Source: Galbibacter sp038433465 (GTDB lineage: Bacteria; Bacteroidota; Bacteroidia; Flavobacteriales; Flavobacteriaceae). From it: DNA of 64,000 nt. The DNA lies in contig NZ_JAESVF010000002.1 of assembly GCF_038433465.1 (NCBI RefSeq), positions 124,001 to 188,000 of the forward strand, in the 5' to 3' direction. The notes below the pieces were generated by a model. It did no database searches and was not told the origin of the DNA. It worked only from the letters and a program-made list of their open reading frames with translations. A program made the position numbers and the translations under genes. This document shows, one piece after another, positions 32,642-42,378 of the stretch (positions are counted from its first letter, which is position 1; every line of letters begins with the position of its first letter).

Positions 32642-33673
32642 ATGGCAAATTATGCAGCTTCAGTATTAGCAGAAGCAAAATTAATTCTTAAAGACCGTTT
32701 TGCCGAAGCTGAAAAAAGATTAAAAGCAACAGGCGTGTTTGGAGCGTTCAGAGAGAATACAGACTTAGCGATTCCAAATATTGGGGAATTAAGAACACAA
32801 GTAAATAGACCTGAAAAGGCTTATTTCCAAAACAGAACAAAAAGAACAAACGGAGGTGCGAGAGCATACAACCATATTGGTTCAGTTGGAGATTCAAGCG
32901 AGGTAGCGGTAAGCTACACTACTTTTTCAGATAAGTGTCAAACTTCATTAAAAAGAGGAGACAACAACCTATTTAACGACGCTCAAATTCTTGCAAACGA
33001 ACTCGAAAATATGATTAAAAATATTTACGAGGCAGCAGACGAAGCGGCACTTACTTATTTAGGAACGAACAAAACAGAGGTTAACGTTGCTACTAAGAAC
33101 GGTGTTTGGGATGCTACTGCAAATGTTTTCGAAATTGGCACGGATGATATTGCAAGATTTATTCAAGCGGGTAAATCAATGCTTCGCCAAAACTACTACA
33201 AGGGAACGGCGGATTTAATCCTTGATCCAGTTTTATTTATGGAAGCGGAGCACTATTTATTCCAAGGAGCAGGAAATAGCGTAAACACAGCTTATCAAAA
33301 AGCAGGTGTTGAGTTATGGGAAGCTTTAACGCTTACCGACGCTACTTACACTGAGGGAGTAGGTTATTTCATTCCAAAAGGAACAATTGGAGTAATTGAT
33401 TGGATTCCTCGCCAAAATAGAGAGGGTTACGGAGATTACGAGTCTGTTCTTGGTGGTTACGGTTCAATGGTAGACCCATTAAGCGGGTTAACATTTGCTA
33501 TTCATGGGTATTCTCAAAGAGCAGACACACAAGCGACTGGGGGAGATACTCAAGATGTTGTAACAGAATGGGAATTGTCGGTTGATTTATCTTTCAATAA
33601 AGCACCTTTAAGTGTAGAGAATGAGTCTACAATCTTTGAGGTTGGTATTATCGACGCACCTGCAAATCCTTAA
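32642..33673 (+). CDS. Major capsid protein
   Basis: 343 residues, downstream of scaffold. Features: a helical start (ANYAASVLAEAKLILKDRF), an E-loop-like Gly/Arg-rich stretch (KRTNGGARAYNHIGSVGDSS), helical P-domain (ILANELENMIKNIYEAADEA), DLILDPVLFMEAEHYLFQG, and beta-rich end. Consistent with an HK97-fold coat protein, by position and length. Confidence 0.82.
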   Translation: MANYAASVLAEAKLILKDRFAEAEKRLKATGVFGAFRENTDLAIPNIGELRTQVNRPEKAYFQNRTKRTNGGARAYNHIGSVGDSSEVAVSYTTFSDKCQTSLKRGDNNLFNDAQILANELENMIKNIYEAADEAALTYLGTNKTEVNVATKNGVWDATANVFEIGTDDIARFIQAGKSMLRQNYYKGTADLILDPVLFMEAEHYLFQGAGNSVNTAYQKAGVELWEALTLTDATYTEGVGYFIPKGTIGVIDWIPRQNREGYGDYESVLGGYGSMVDPLSGLTFAIHGYSQRADTQATGGDTQDVVTEWELSVDLSFNKAPLSVENESTIFEVGIIDAPANP

Positions 33674-33676
33674 CAA

Positions 33677-34294
33677 ATGACATTGGTAGAACTAAGAGAT
33701 ATGTTAATTAATAGAATCGGTTGGAAACAGCCGACCGATTCTGTTTATACCGTGGACGCTTCAAATCAAGTTTCCGAGAGTGGTTTATATTTTCAAGATG
33801 AACACGCATGTGTAAGTTTAGATAATATTTATTACGCAATGGAAATTGAGAACGCAAACGAAGCGCAATTTAACGAGAAGTTGTCGGATTTAAAGCGACA
33901 GGCTATCATCTTAGTTTTAACCGATGTTTTTAGATTTTCAAACGTAAGAGATAACATTTTAACCGATAGGGAGAATTTATTTGACGCTTTAATTTCTAAG
34001 CGTATGGCTATCATTATAGGCGAGTTAGTAATAACGTCTAAACAGTCAAACAGAACGCAAAGAATTACAAAGGAATATCAGCAAAAATTGTTTTTTGAAT
34101 TAAACGGAAATGCTGACAGTACAAGCGCAAGAGCAAACGAAAACTTCCCGACGTTTATTGGTTTAAAATCTAGATACGGTTTTGAAATTGAAAAGGTTAA
34201 GGACGAGTTAGATACTGGTAAGGCTTTAGACTCATTTACACACCGTTTGCCTAATTATTTAAGCGACGATCAAAACGCTATTATATACCCATGA
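33677..34294 (+). CDS. Putative head-tail connector
   Basis: 205 residues, 3 bp after capsid. N-terminus TLVELRDMLINRIGWKQPTD and helices NEKLSDLKRQAIILVLTDVF and MAIIIGELVITSKQSNRTQR. Placed where tailed phages encode the first connector protein. Overlaps the next gene by 4 bp. Confidence 0.6.
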   Translation: MTLVELRDMLINRIGWKQPTDSVYTVDASNQVSESGLYFQDEHACVSLDNIYYAMEIENANEAQFNEKLSDLKRQAIILVLTDVFRFSNVRDNILTDRENLFDALISKRMAIIIGELVITSKQSNRTQRITKEYQQKLFFELNGNADSTSARANENFPTFIGLKSRYGFEIEKVKDELDTGKALDSFTHRLPNYLSDDQNAIIYP

Positions 34295-34833
34295 ATCACA
34301 CGTTATCTAAAACATACAACATAGATACAGAAATTCAGAAGATTCAAACTGTTTTATACGATGAATTATTAAAAGTATGGCAGGGAGAGTTAGACGGTTA
34401 CGGACGTGTTTATAAGAATGAAAGAGATGGAAAAGTGATACCAGAGGTTTGGCGTAAAGACAAGAATAATTATTTAGAAACGCTGTATAATAACAAGTCT
34501 TGTTTCTTCTTTATCGACGGAGACGAACACACTTCGGAAGATGGTATAGTTTACAGCACAAGCCTTAAAATAGCTTTTATGGTAAACTTAAACAAAGTAT
34601 TACCTAATGAAGAAGAAAGAGCAGACGCAAGTGTTAAGCGTGATGTTATTGAGGTTTTAAGAACAAATGTTTTTAATGGTTTTCAATTAACAGAGGGGGC
34701 GACCTATCAAAAAGGTATTGAGCAAGTTTTTAGAGGTTTAGACACGTCTAATTTAAACTTTAACGATATGCAACCCTTACACGTTTTTGCGATTACTGGA
34801 ACTTTAAATTATTACGTTAATAATAAATGTTAA
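34291..34833 (+). CDS. Putative tail completion/terminator protein
   Basis: 180 residues. Helical start, then beta-rich NKSCFFFIDGDEH, VYSTSLKIAFMVNLNKVLPN, and the end LHVFAITGTLNYYVNN, a strand pattern common in tail-terminator folds. Between connector and tail-tube genes. Assignment mainly by position. Confidence 0.6.
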   Translation: MNHTLSKTYNIDTEIQKIQTVLYDELLKVWQGELDGYGRVYKNERDGKVIPEVWRKDKNNYLETLYNNKSCFFFIDGDEHTSEDGIVYSTSLKIAFMVNLNKVLPNEEERADASVKRDVIEVLRTNVFNGFQLTEGATYQKGIEQVFRGLDTSNLNFNDMQPLHVFAITGTLNYYVNNKC

Positions 34834-34837
34834 TACC

Positions 34838-35020
34838 ATGGCAGAAGAAGTAAAAGAAGGAGTTAAGGAAGTAAAAAAAGCAAAGCCAAAGACTTCTAAA
34901 CACATTCTAAAAAAGAATGTAGGAACGACAAAAGACGGTAAGCCTAAAAAGAAAAAAGGCGATACAGTCTATTTAAGTAAAGACCAAGAGAAAAATTATA
35001 AAAACGCAAAATTGATATAA
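34838..35020 (+). CDS. Small basic protein
   Basis: 60 residues, very Lys-rich (KEVKKAKPKTSKHILKKNVG), with a C-terminal TVYLSKDQEKNYKNAKLI. Sits just before the tail-tube gene by 1 bp. Similar short Lys-rich proteins occur in this slot in other phages; function unknown. Confidence 0.55.
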   Translation: MAEEVKEGVKEVKKAKPKTSKHILKKNVGTTKDGKPKKKKGDTVYLSKDQEKNYKNAKLI

Positions 35021-35021
35021 A

Positions 35022-35954
35022 ATGTCAACATTAGCAGAATTAAAAAACAAATTAGAGTGTGGCGCAGATTCTGTACTTGGAACTGGGTACACTAAGTTTT
35101 GCATTAAGCAGATTAAAAAAGCTGTTACGCTTATGCTTATGCCTATCGACTACGAATTTGCTTCTGACGAAGAATTCACAGAGTCATTTATCAGAACAGA
35201 ACAACAAAAAGGTAACGTTATTGTTTTAAAAGGCGTTACTCAAGTTGAAGATCAAAGTGCAGACGATACTCTTGAAACCGACGAAGACGGAACAGAACAA
35301 GTTACCAATTTAGGTAAGTACAAGTTTAGATTCCACTTTAAAAATGGTTTAGATTTTCATTCAGCTTTAGAATCGTTAAGCGGTTTCCGTAGATGGAGCG
35401 TAGCGATGGTAGATGCTGAAAATCAAATCTTAGGTACTATTGGAGTGGTTGACAATGATGCTTTTAAAGGGTTTACAACAACTCAAGTTCAATACGGAAG
35501 ATTACAGATGCCTACAAGCGCACAAGCGCAAAAAGAGTTTCTTACTATTCAGTTAGCAGAAAGAAAAGAATTAGACGCAAATCACAATCTAATTCAACCA
35601 GAGTTTAACGCTTTGAATTTAGACGGTATTTACCAAACTAAATTATCTTTTGTTAACGCTCCTCAAGATGGAGATACAAGCTTAGTAGTAAGAGCGACTT
35701 ACTTAGACGGTACGCATGGAGTTTCTGGAATGGACGAAACTAATTTTGTTGTTACGTCGGGTGGTTCAGATGTTTCAGTTTCAGCAGTAACGGAAAGTTC
35801 AACGACTCCAGGAGAGTACACGTTAACAATTCCTGCTTTAACAGCTAATCAAATTACTACCGTAAGAGAGTACGACGCAACATTAAATAAAGCTGTTATT
35901 AATTTAGATAACACTTTATTTCAAAGTAACATACTTTCCGCAACAGTGGTTTAA
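35022..35954 (+). CDS. Major tail (tube) protein with C-terminal Ig-like domain
   Basis: 310 residues. First 200 residues look like a tail-tube fold (YEFASDEEFTESFIRTEQQK, GKYKFRFHFKNGLDFHSALE). From about 205 a beta-rich Ig-like domain (SFVNAPQDGDTSLVVRATYL to EYTLTIPALTANQITTVREY) that would decorate the tail. A strong terminator follows directly. Confidence 0.75.
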   Translation: MSTLAELKNKLECGADSVLGTGYTKFCIKQIKKAVTLMLMPIDYEFASDEEFTESFIRTEQQKGNVIVLKGVTQVEDQSADDTLETDEDGTEQVTNLGKYKFRFHFKNGLDFHSALESLSGFRRWSVAMVDAENQILGTIGVVDNDAFKGFTTTQVQYGRLQMPTSAQAQKEFLTIQLAERKELDANHNLIQPEFNALNLDGIYQTKLSFVNAPQDGDTSLVVRATYLDGTHGVSGMDETNFVVTSGGSDVSVSAVTESSTTPGEYTLTIPALTANQITTVREYDATLNKAVINLDNTLFQSNILSATVV

Positions 35955-35968
35955 ATAGATAGATAATT

Positions 35969-35999
35969 AAGGGGTTAACCCTATTTAACCCCTTTTTTT
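35969..35999 (+). terminator. Strong terminator after tail-tube gene
   Basis: AAGGGGTTAA/TTAACCCCTT 10-bp stem, 6-nt loop, seven T. The next ATG is at 36002, so readthrough or a hidden promoter must supply the downstream tail genes. Confidence 0.85.
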
Positions 36000-36001
36000 A
36001 A

Positions 36002-36460
36002 ATGGAAACAGCTATTTTAGAATATCAGTCGGAAGTTGAAAAGGTAAAAAAAGAATTACCACAATTAGCACGTGATATTTTGATTAGAAACGTTAACAAA
36101 GTTCTTAAAATAATAAAAGAAGATCAGTTATCAGAGGGAAAGGATAGTAGCGGTAAAGTTGTAGGGAGGTATTCAAGAGCAACAGAGCAATTTGCAAGCG
36201 ACCCATATAACACACCAAGACAGCCAAAAGAAGCAGGACAACCTTATAACTTTGAATGGACTGGCGGACTATTTGACAATATGCACTTGTTTTTTGAAGA
36301 CATGAAGTCTTATAGTATTTTTTCAGCCGATGAAAAGGCGCTTTTTTTACAAAAAGTTTACGGTGATATTTTCACTATGACAGAAGCCAACAACGACAGG
36401 GTAAATAACGAAATAATATTACCCGAACTTATTGAGTATATGGTAAAGAGGTTAATTTGA
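36002..36460 (+). CDS. Minor tail protein, gp10/tail-completion-like
   Basis: 152 residues: helical N-terminus (EYQSEVEKVKKELPQLARDI), YSRATEQFASDPYNTPRQPK, and WTGGLFDNMHLFFEDMKSYS. The order helix, YSR, GG-turn resembles small tail/neck proteins. ATG lies at the foot of the upstream terminator. Confidence 0.5.
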   Translation: METAILEYQSEVEKVKKELPQLARDILIRNVNKVLKIIKEDQLSEGKDSSGKVVGRYSRATEQFASDPYNTPRQPKEAGQPYNFEWTGGLFDNMHLFFEDMKSYSIFSADEKALFLQKVYGDIFTMTEANNDRVNNEIILPELIEYMVKRLI

Positions 36461-36507
36461 CCGCCTTAAAATCGTGAATCCTTACGGGGAATATACAAAG
36501 CGATTAT

Positions 36508-36529
36508 ACTTCACACTTTGAAGTTTTTA
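36508..36529 (+). terminator. Weak terminator-like hairpin
   Basis: ACTTCA/TGAAGT with 5-nt loop, followed by TTTTT, within the 103-bp gap before 36564. The short stem makes termination inefficient. Confidence 0.4.
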
Positions 36530-36563
36530 TTAAGACCTCTATAAACAATTAAAAGGTAATCAG

Positions 36564-37241
36564 ATGTTTTTTAAAAAGAAAAAGCACAAAAAAATTTTGT
36601 GCGGTAACATAGAGGATAATTATAACCTTACGCTACATAAAAGCGTTGATACTATAATTGCAAAAAACTTTTTTCAAGCGCAGGAAACGGGCGTTTTTGA
36701 TTCGTTGGTTGTTGGGTATAATGAAGCGAAAGAAGTAAGCTATTTGCCTATTGACACGCCTTTTATTTGGAATGAATTGTTTAATGATTGGTGCAAAGCG
36801 ACAGAAAACAATGAGTCAATCATTTTGTATCAGCTTATTATAGAAATCAACTACTTAGAGAGCAGAAAAGAAATAGCCTATAAAATATTGGAATTAATAG
36901 GGCAAGGCGTTAACAAAGATATGTTTAAGGAATTATGTAAAAGACTATCGGCTTTAGGCTTTACAATTAACCAAAATAAACCACTACAAAAAGAAATAAA
37001 CAGACTATCAAGACAACTTAATTCAGCGCAAAACAGAATCGACTTAAAGAAAAACGAAGCTGAGAAACTAATCAAAAAAGACAACGGAGAAAAAACATCG
37101 GTTCTTGAGATGAAAGTAAAAATTGAGAGAATGACAGGTAAAAACCACATTGATTTAAGTAAGATAACGCTAAGAGAGTGGCTCTATATTATCAATGATG
37201 CGGTGTCGGTTAGTGAAATGAAAAATAAAAACGTAGCGTAA
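36564..37241 (+). CDS. Putative tail assembly chaperone
   Basis: 225 residues, mixed: MFFKKKKHKKILCGNIED, central FIWNELFNDWCKATENNES, coiled coil at about 140-175 (EINRLSRQLNSAQNRIDLKK), end ITLREWLYIINDAVSVSEMK. Located directly before the tape measure gene, the usual place of the tail chaperone. No slippery frameshift site identified. Confidence 0.55.
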   Translation: MFFKKKKHKKILCGNIEDNYNLTLHKSVDTIIAKNFFQAQETGVFDSLVVGYNEAKEVSYLPIDTPFIWNELFNDWCKATENNESIILYQLIIEINYLESRKEIAYKILELIGQGVNKDMFKELCKRLSALGFTINQNKPLQKEINRLSRQLNSAQNRIDLKKNEAEKLIKKDNGEKTSVLEMKVKIERMTGKNHIDLSKITLREWLYIINDAVSVSEMKNKNVA

Positions 37242-37242
37242 A

Positions 37243-40137
37243 ATGGCTAAGAATTTAATATCAGCAATACAAGAGGGAAATAAACTTTTAGACCAATACG
37301 ACTCTAAATTACAGAACATATATAAGAATGTTCTGAATATTACCGATGCTTTTATAAAAGCTAACAAAAATACAATAGGAGCAAACTCTCCATCAAGTGT
37401 AAATAATAAGGTTAATCAAAATACGCAATACACAAAGCAATTAAATGCGGAGTTAAGAGAGAGAGAGCGACTTTTAAAAGCCTTAGAAACGCAATTAGCT
37501 AAAAATAAACTTGCAAATTCTCAATTAAATAAAGAACTACAAAGAGAGCGTTTTGAAACGCAACAGCGAAATAAATTAGCTAGAGAGTACGCTATAATCA
37601 GCTCTAAACTCTCAACAGAGTATCAAAAACAGAGCGTTAGGCTAGAGCAATTAAGACGAAAGTATAAAGATGTAGCGTTAACCGAGGGGCAAGCGTCAAA
37701 AGAAGCTAAAAGACTTCAAAGAGAAATACAAGTTTTAGACCGTAGGCTTAAAAGTGTAGATGCAGCCGCAGGGCAATATCAAAGAAGTGTAGGTAATTAC
37801 GGTAAAGCATGGAAAGCAACAGGAAATTTAGTTAGACAAGCAGTTGCTGCATTTGGAGTTTATTCTGGTATCGAGATAGCTAGGCAAATTTACCAAGATA
37901 TTAAAGCTGTTAACGCTATGAATATGGCGTTGAAGCAGGTAACAGAAACAACAGAAGCCTACAACAGAACGAAAGCTTATTTAAGAGATGTTTCAGAAGA
38001 AGCAGGTGTTGAACTTAGAAGCTTAACACAATCTTATACTAAATTCTTAGCATCCGCCAAAACAACAAACCTTACTATTGAAGAAACTGAAGATATATTT
38101 AGACAAGTAGCAAAAGCAGGAAGTGTTTTAGGGTTATCAGCAGATGATGTGCAAGGAGCCTTTAGAGCCTTAGAACAAATGCTATCGAAAGGAAATGTAC
38201 AGGCAGAGGAGATAAGAGGGCAGTTAGGGGAGAGATTACCAGGAGCGTTTCAAATACTCGCAAAGTCTATGGGTTTAACGACGCAAGAGTTAAATAAAGA
38301 ATTAGAGTTAGGGAATGTTCTAGCAGATGAAGTGCTTCCGAAGTTTGCTAGAGAACTTGAGAAAACATACAGCTTAGATACTATTGACAGAGTAAAATCT
38401 TTAGTAGCGGAGCAGAATAGACTTTCAAACTCATGGACTGGTTTTGTAGAAACTTTATCTAGTAACGATGGAGTGATTACAAACATATTAACAGGAACTT
38501 TAGGTTTAGTTACGGGTATTGTTGAGGGTATGCGACAATTAAATTTAGGAGCAGAGGGAAGAAATTTAGAAGTGTCTCAAAAGGTGTTTAATGATGTTCT
38601 TAAACAACAATTAGAATACTACGAAAGTCTAGGAGAGTCAGCAAAGGAATACGCTATGATTGATGCGCAAAGTTCAGCGCAAAGAAGAAATGAATATGAA
38701 ACGCAATTAGAGTTATTAAAACAAACTAATAAAGAGCTAAAAGAAGAAAATAAAAATTTAGGGTTTAATCCTATAAAATATCATGCAAATAAAATAGCAA
38801 TATCCGCCAACAATGAAGAAATACAGAAGCTTAATGTGTCTATTGCAAGAGAAAACGCAACACTTCAAGCGGCGTCTCAAACACTTGTAGGTAACACAGA
38901 TGCTTTAAAAAGCAACACTAAAAGCACCATATCAAACAATCAAACCAAAAAAGAATCTAAGGAAGTAATTGAGGGTTCTTTAAACGCTTTAGAGAAAACT
39001 AAAAAAGAGTTAGAGGACGAGCAAAGAAGTTTAGCAACCAATACCGATGAATGGAATAAATATCAAGAACAAATAGATGAAGTAGAAAAGTCTATTGATA
39101 AATTAACCAAAGGGCAAAAAGCCTTAAACGATGTTTTTTCTGGAGAGGGAACAAAATCGGGAACGCAAGACGATTTATTTGGTAATAACGCAACAGCAGG
39201 ATTTAATCAATATCTAAGAGATAAAGATGTTGAAAACTTTAAAGATACTGAAAAACAAAAATTAGAAATACAACAGCGTTATGCAGACCAAAGAGAACAA
39301 ATCGAACAAAGGTTTTACGACTCAATCAAAGATTTAGCTTACGAGGGAATTAACTCTATTTTCGAATCAAGAGTAACGAGCATTGACAAACAAATCGATA
39401 AAAACGACGAGTATTACACAAATCTTTTAGCAAACGAAAATCTAACCGAAGAACAAAGAAGCGCACTCGAAGCCGAGAGAGATAAAAAGGAGTTACAGCT
39501 TGAGAAAGAGCGTGAAAAAAGAGAGAAACAAGCGTTTTTAGTTAGACAAGGTTTAGCGATTGCAGATATAGCTATAACAGCAGCGCAGGCAAGCATAGCA
39601 GCGTTAGCACCACCACCAATCGGACTCGGTCCAATTTTAGGAGGAACATTAATTCCATTTATCGTAGGAACGGCAGCTTTACAAACAGGAGTAGTTTTAG
39701 CGCAAACAATACCACAGCTTTGGACTGGTGGAGAAGTAGGCGAAAACGGAGAGATTATCGTAAATGACGACCCTTTAGGTGTAAAGGGAGCGAATTACAA
39801 AGAAGTAATCGAAGAACCAAACGGTAAATTAAGTTTTCCACAAGGTAAAAACGTAAAAATGAAAGTACCAAAAGGAACGAAAGTACACCGAAATTACGAT
39901 GATTTTCTTGCAAGTGCTACGGGAATGAATTTACAAAGAGCCGTTTTTGCAATGAATATGAATGCGCAAGGTCAAGCAATCACAGAAAGCAACGCAGACC
40001 AAGCAATTCTATCCGAATTACGAGCAAACAGAAACTCAAACAGTAAAGTTTGGAAAGAAGTTAAAAAATTAGCCAACAGACCGATAAACAACAACGTAAA
40101 AGTAGAATTAAAAAACAGTCGTTCGTATTATGGCTAA
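37243..40137 (+). CDS. Tape measure protein
   Basis: 964 residues. N-terminal coiled coil, then the conserved tape-measure domain (SEEAGVELRSLTQSYTKFLA, FRQVAKAGSVLGLSADDVQG, QAEEIRGQLGERLPGAFQIL), another coiled coil (about 560-650), membrane-like segment GLAIADIAITAAQASIAALA with PPIGLGPILGG (about 765-810), and a basic tail. Length predicts the tail length. Overlaps the next gene by 8 bp. Confidence 0.93.
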   Translation: MAKNLISAIQEGNKLLDQYDSKLQNIYKNVLNITDAFIKANKNTIGANSPSSVNNKVNQNTQYTKQLNAELRERERLLKALETQLAKNKLANSQLNKELQRERFETQQRNKLAREYAIISSKLSTEYQKQSVRLEQLRRKYKDVALTEGQASKEAKRLQREIQVLDRRLKSVDAAAGQYQRSVGNYGKAWKATGNLVRQAVAAFGVYSGIEIARQIYQDIKAVNAMNMALKQVTETTEAYNRTKAYLRDVSEEAGVELRSLTQSYTKFLASAKTTNLTIEETEDIFRQVAKAGSVLGLSADDVQGAFRALEQMLSKGNVQAEEIRGQLGERLPGAFQILAKSMGLTTQELNKELELGNVLADEVLPKFARELEKTYSLDTIDRVKSLVAEQNRLSNSWTGFVETLSSNDGVITNILTGTLGLVTGIVEGMRQLNLGAEGRNLEVSQKVFNDVLKQQLEYYESLGESAKEYAMIDAQSSAQRRNEYETQLELLKQTNKELKEENKNLGFNPIKYHANKIAISANNEEIQKLNVSIARENATLQAASQTLVGNTDALKSNTKSTISNNQTKKESKEVIEGSLNALEKTKKELEDEQRSLATNTDEWNKYQEQIDEVEKSIDKLTKGQKALNDVFSGEGTKSGTQDDLFGNNATAGFNQYLRDKDVENFKDTEKQKLEIQQRYADQREQIEQRFYDSIKDLAYEGINSIFESRVTSIDKQIDKNDEYYTNLLANENLTEEQRSALEAERDKKELQLEKEREKREKQAFLVRQGLAIADIAITAAQASIAALAPPPIGLGPILGGTLIPFIVGTAALQTGVVLAQTIPQLWTGGEVGENGEIIVNDDPLGVKGANYKEVIEEPNGKLSFPQGKNVKMKVPKGTKVHRNYDDFLASATGMNLQRAVFAMNMNAQGQAITESNADQAILSELRANRNSNSKVWKEVKKLANRPINNNVKVELKNSRSYYG

Positions 40138-42376
40138 TATCGAAAGAAATAACACCGTAGCGTATTACTTAGATTCTAACGAGTTAGGTTATCAGCTATT
40201 AAAGCAAGAGCCGAAAGGGTGGGATAACGATACGAAGTCTTGGGAACGAGATACAGACAGTAAATCAATACCATCAAAGACGAATATATCTTTAGAGTTC
40301 TTCGGCGATGGCGCAGCTTATTTAAACACCTTGTCAAATACGTGGGGAGATGTAAGATGTAGGTTGCTGAAGTTTGAACGTGATCCGTTAGATTTAGCCG
40401 AGCAAATGAAACTTTCGTTTATTCAAGAGTTGAATTTAAAAACCCGAAAAGCGAATTATAAAACGGGCGGGGTTACGATTGAAGCGACAGAGGGCGGACT
40501 TTTCCAAGATATTGACAGTAGAAAAGACCAAGAATACGACCTAAAAGATAGGTTTTCTGCAGATGGCGAGAATATAGGTAGTTTGTTAACTTATAAGTTT
40601 ACTCCACTACCAAGACAAATCGATAGGCGTAGTTTGTTAGAAGCCGATGCAAGCGACAATCAGTTCATTCTTTATTCTGGAGAATGGAGAGACACCAGAG
40701 CCGATGCTTATGCAGGTATTCCAATGGTTATAAATTACAACTCACACCAAGAAGATGTAAAAGCAGTAACACGAGCGATACCGACAGGCGATAATGGGCA
40801 TAGCCAAAATGTTACAGTAGGAACGCCACAAAGAACAGGCGACCAATTCTTTTTAAGAGCCGACAGAACGATAACGATTAATCTTGATTTGTCTTTAAAG
40901 TTTAAAATTACAGACATAAACCAAGATGATGCCGACGATAAACTGTTTAAGATAATTTTCATAACGAGCACCTACGATGAAGCAAGCGGAGAAATACAGT
41001 TAAAAACGATTGAAAATATACGTATTTTCAACTCCCCAACGGCAATTTTAGGCAAAACACAAACAGTAAATTGGAGCAAACAAAATTTAGTCGTAAACGA
41101 GGGCGAAAGTTTATCTATTTGTTATTACTCGTATGGAAATTATGATGGTGGCGCAACAGGCGGAAGCGACAATAAAGCTAATTACTACATAACAGCCGAG
41201 CAAGCAGATTTAAAAATACAAGACCAAACACCGTTCGAGGTAACAACAGGAAAATGTATAAAATTGTTCGATGTTTTCAATCGTTTAGCTGCTAAGATTA
41301 CAGGAAAACAAAATTTAGTGCGTTCTTCTCTTTTCGGGGTTGGTGGCGAACTTGAAAATGTAGTTGTTGACAATGGTTTTTGGGCAAGGAATTTCCCAGA
41401 TGTTTACGAGGATGAAAACGGAGAAGAAAAAACAACACAGCTTGTAACGTCTTGGGAAGATTGTTTTAAAGCGGCTCAATATTGGCGACCGCTTACTTGG
41501 TTCACAAAGTTAGAGGGAAACAAAGAGGTTATTTACGTTGAAGATGCCAAATACACGCAAAACAATTTCGTAGGCATCGACTTAGGGAATGTAGATAACG
41601 TTTCGGATGAAGTTAGCGGAGATAACTTTTTCAAGTCTTTAGAATTTGGAATGGAGGGAGATATAGAATACGAAGAAGTTAACGGACTTGATGAATACAA
41701 CGGAAAAAGCAAGTTTACAACGTACAGAGATAGAGCCGAGCAGATTTATACAGCTACGACACCATATCGAGTTGACGCAATGGGTTATGAGATAACAAGA
41801 CGTAAACAATACAGCGACTACCCAACAGAGGACACCGATAGAGATGAAGATATTTGGATGCACGACGCAAAAGTAGAGGGTAACGGTTATACGCATAGAG
41901 ATTGGCGAGATGACTTCTCACAAGCACCAAAAGGGATATTTAACCCAGATAGTGCATGGAATTTAAGATTGTCGCCTGCTAATAGAATGATGTACGGACA
42001 TTCATACGCTTTTAATTGTGCTTTGTTTCATTTCCAAAACAAAAAGGTACGTTTTAATTCAAGCAACGCAAACAGCAATCTAATAACCTACACTAATGGA
42101 AAAGAACTCAAAGAGAACGGAGAGTATTCAGTAAAGGATTTTGAACTTCCTTTAGTTGTACCGAAGCTTTTGAATTTAGAATTTAGATTGACTAAAAAAA
42201 TACTCAATCAAATAGAGGGGGTTACACGAATAGAATTTAACAATACATTCATTGAAGTGCCTAATGTTTTTGGACGTGTAAAATTCACTTACAAAGGCGA
42301 GGAATACTACGGACGACTTATAAAACTTGATACCGACGAACAAAGTAAAATGCAATTAATCGAAGTACACGTATAA
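40130..42376 (+). CDS. Distal tail/baseplate protein
   Basis: 748 residues, beta-rich, follows the tape measure by overlap. Early part SLEFFGDGAAYLNTLSNTWG and LKTRKANYKTGGVTIEATEG; later RRKQYSDYPTEDTDRDEDIW and NGKELKENGEYSVKDFELPL, WKYKGEEYYGRLIKL-like end (RVKFTYKGEEYYGRLIKLDT). Probably the tail hub or a baseplate component. No enzyme motif seen. Confidence 0.65.
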   Translation: MANIERNNTVAYYLDSNELGYQLLKQEPKGWDNDTKSWERDTDSKSIPSKTNISLEFFGDGAAYLNTLSNTWGDVRCRLLKFERDPLDLAEQMKLSFIQELNLKTRKANYKTGGVTIEATEGGLFQDIDSRKDQEYDLKDRFSADGENIGSLLTYKFTPLPRQIDRRSLLEADASDNQFILYSGEWRDTRADAYAGIPMVINYNSHQEDVKAVTRAIPTGDNGHSQNVTVGTPQRTGDQFFLRADRTITINLDLSLKFKITDINQDDADDKLFKIIFITSTYDEASGEIQLKTIENIRIFNSPTAILGKTQTVNWSKQNLVVNEGESLSICYYSYGNYDGGATGGSDNKANYYITAEQADLKIQDQTPFEVTTGKCIKLFDVFNRLAAKITGKQNLVRSSLFGVGGELENVVVDNGFWARNFPDVYEDENGEEKTTQLVTSWEDCFKAAQYWRPLTWFTKLEGNKEVIYVEDAKYTQNNFVGIDLGNVDNVSDEVSGDNFFKSLEFGMEGDIEYEEVNGLDEYNGKSKFTTYRDRAEQIYTATTPYRVDAMGYEITRRKQYSDYPTEDTDRDEDIWMHDAKVEGNGYTHRDWRDDFSQAPKGIFNPDSAWNLRLSPANRMMYGHSYAFNCALFHFQNKKVRFNSSNANSNLITYTNGKELKENGEYSVKDFELPLVVPKLLNLEFRLTKKILNQIEGVTRIEFNNTFIEVPNVFGRVKFTYKGEEYYGRLIKLDTDEQSKMQLIEVHV

Positions 42377-42378
42377 TT

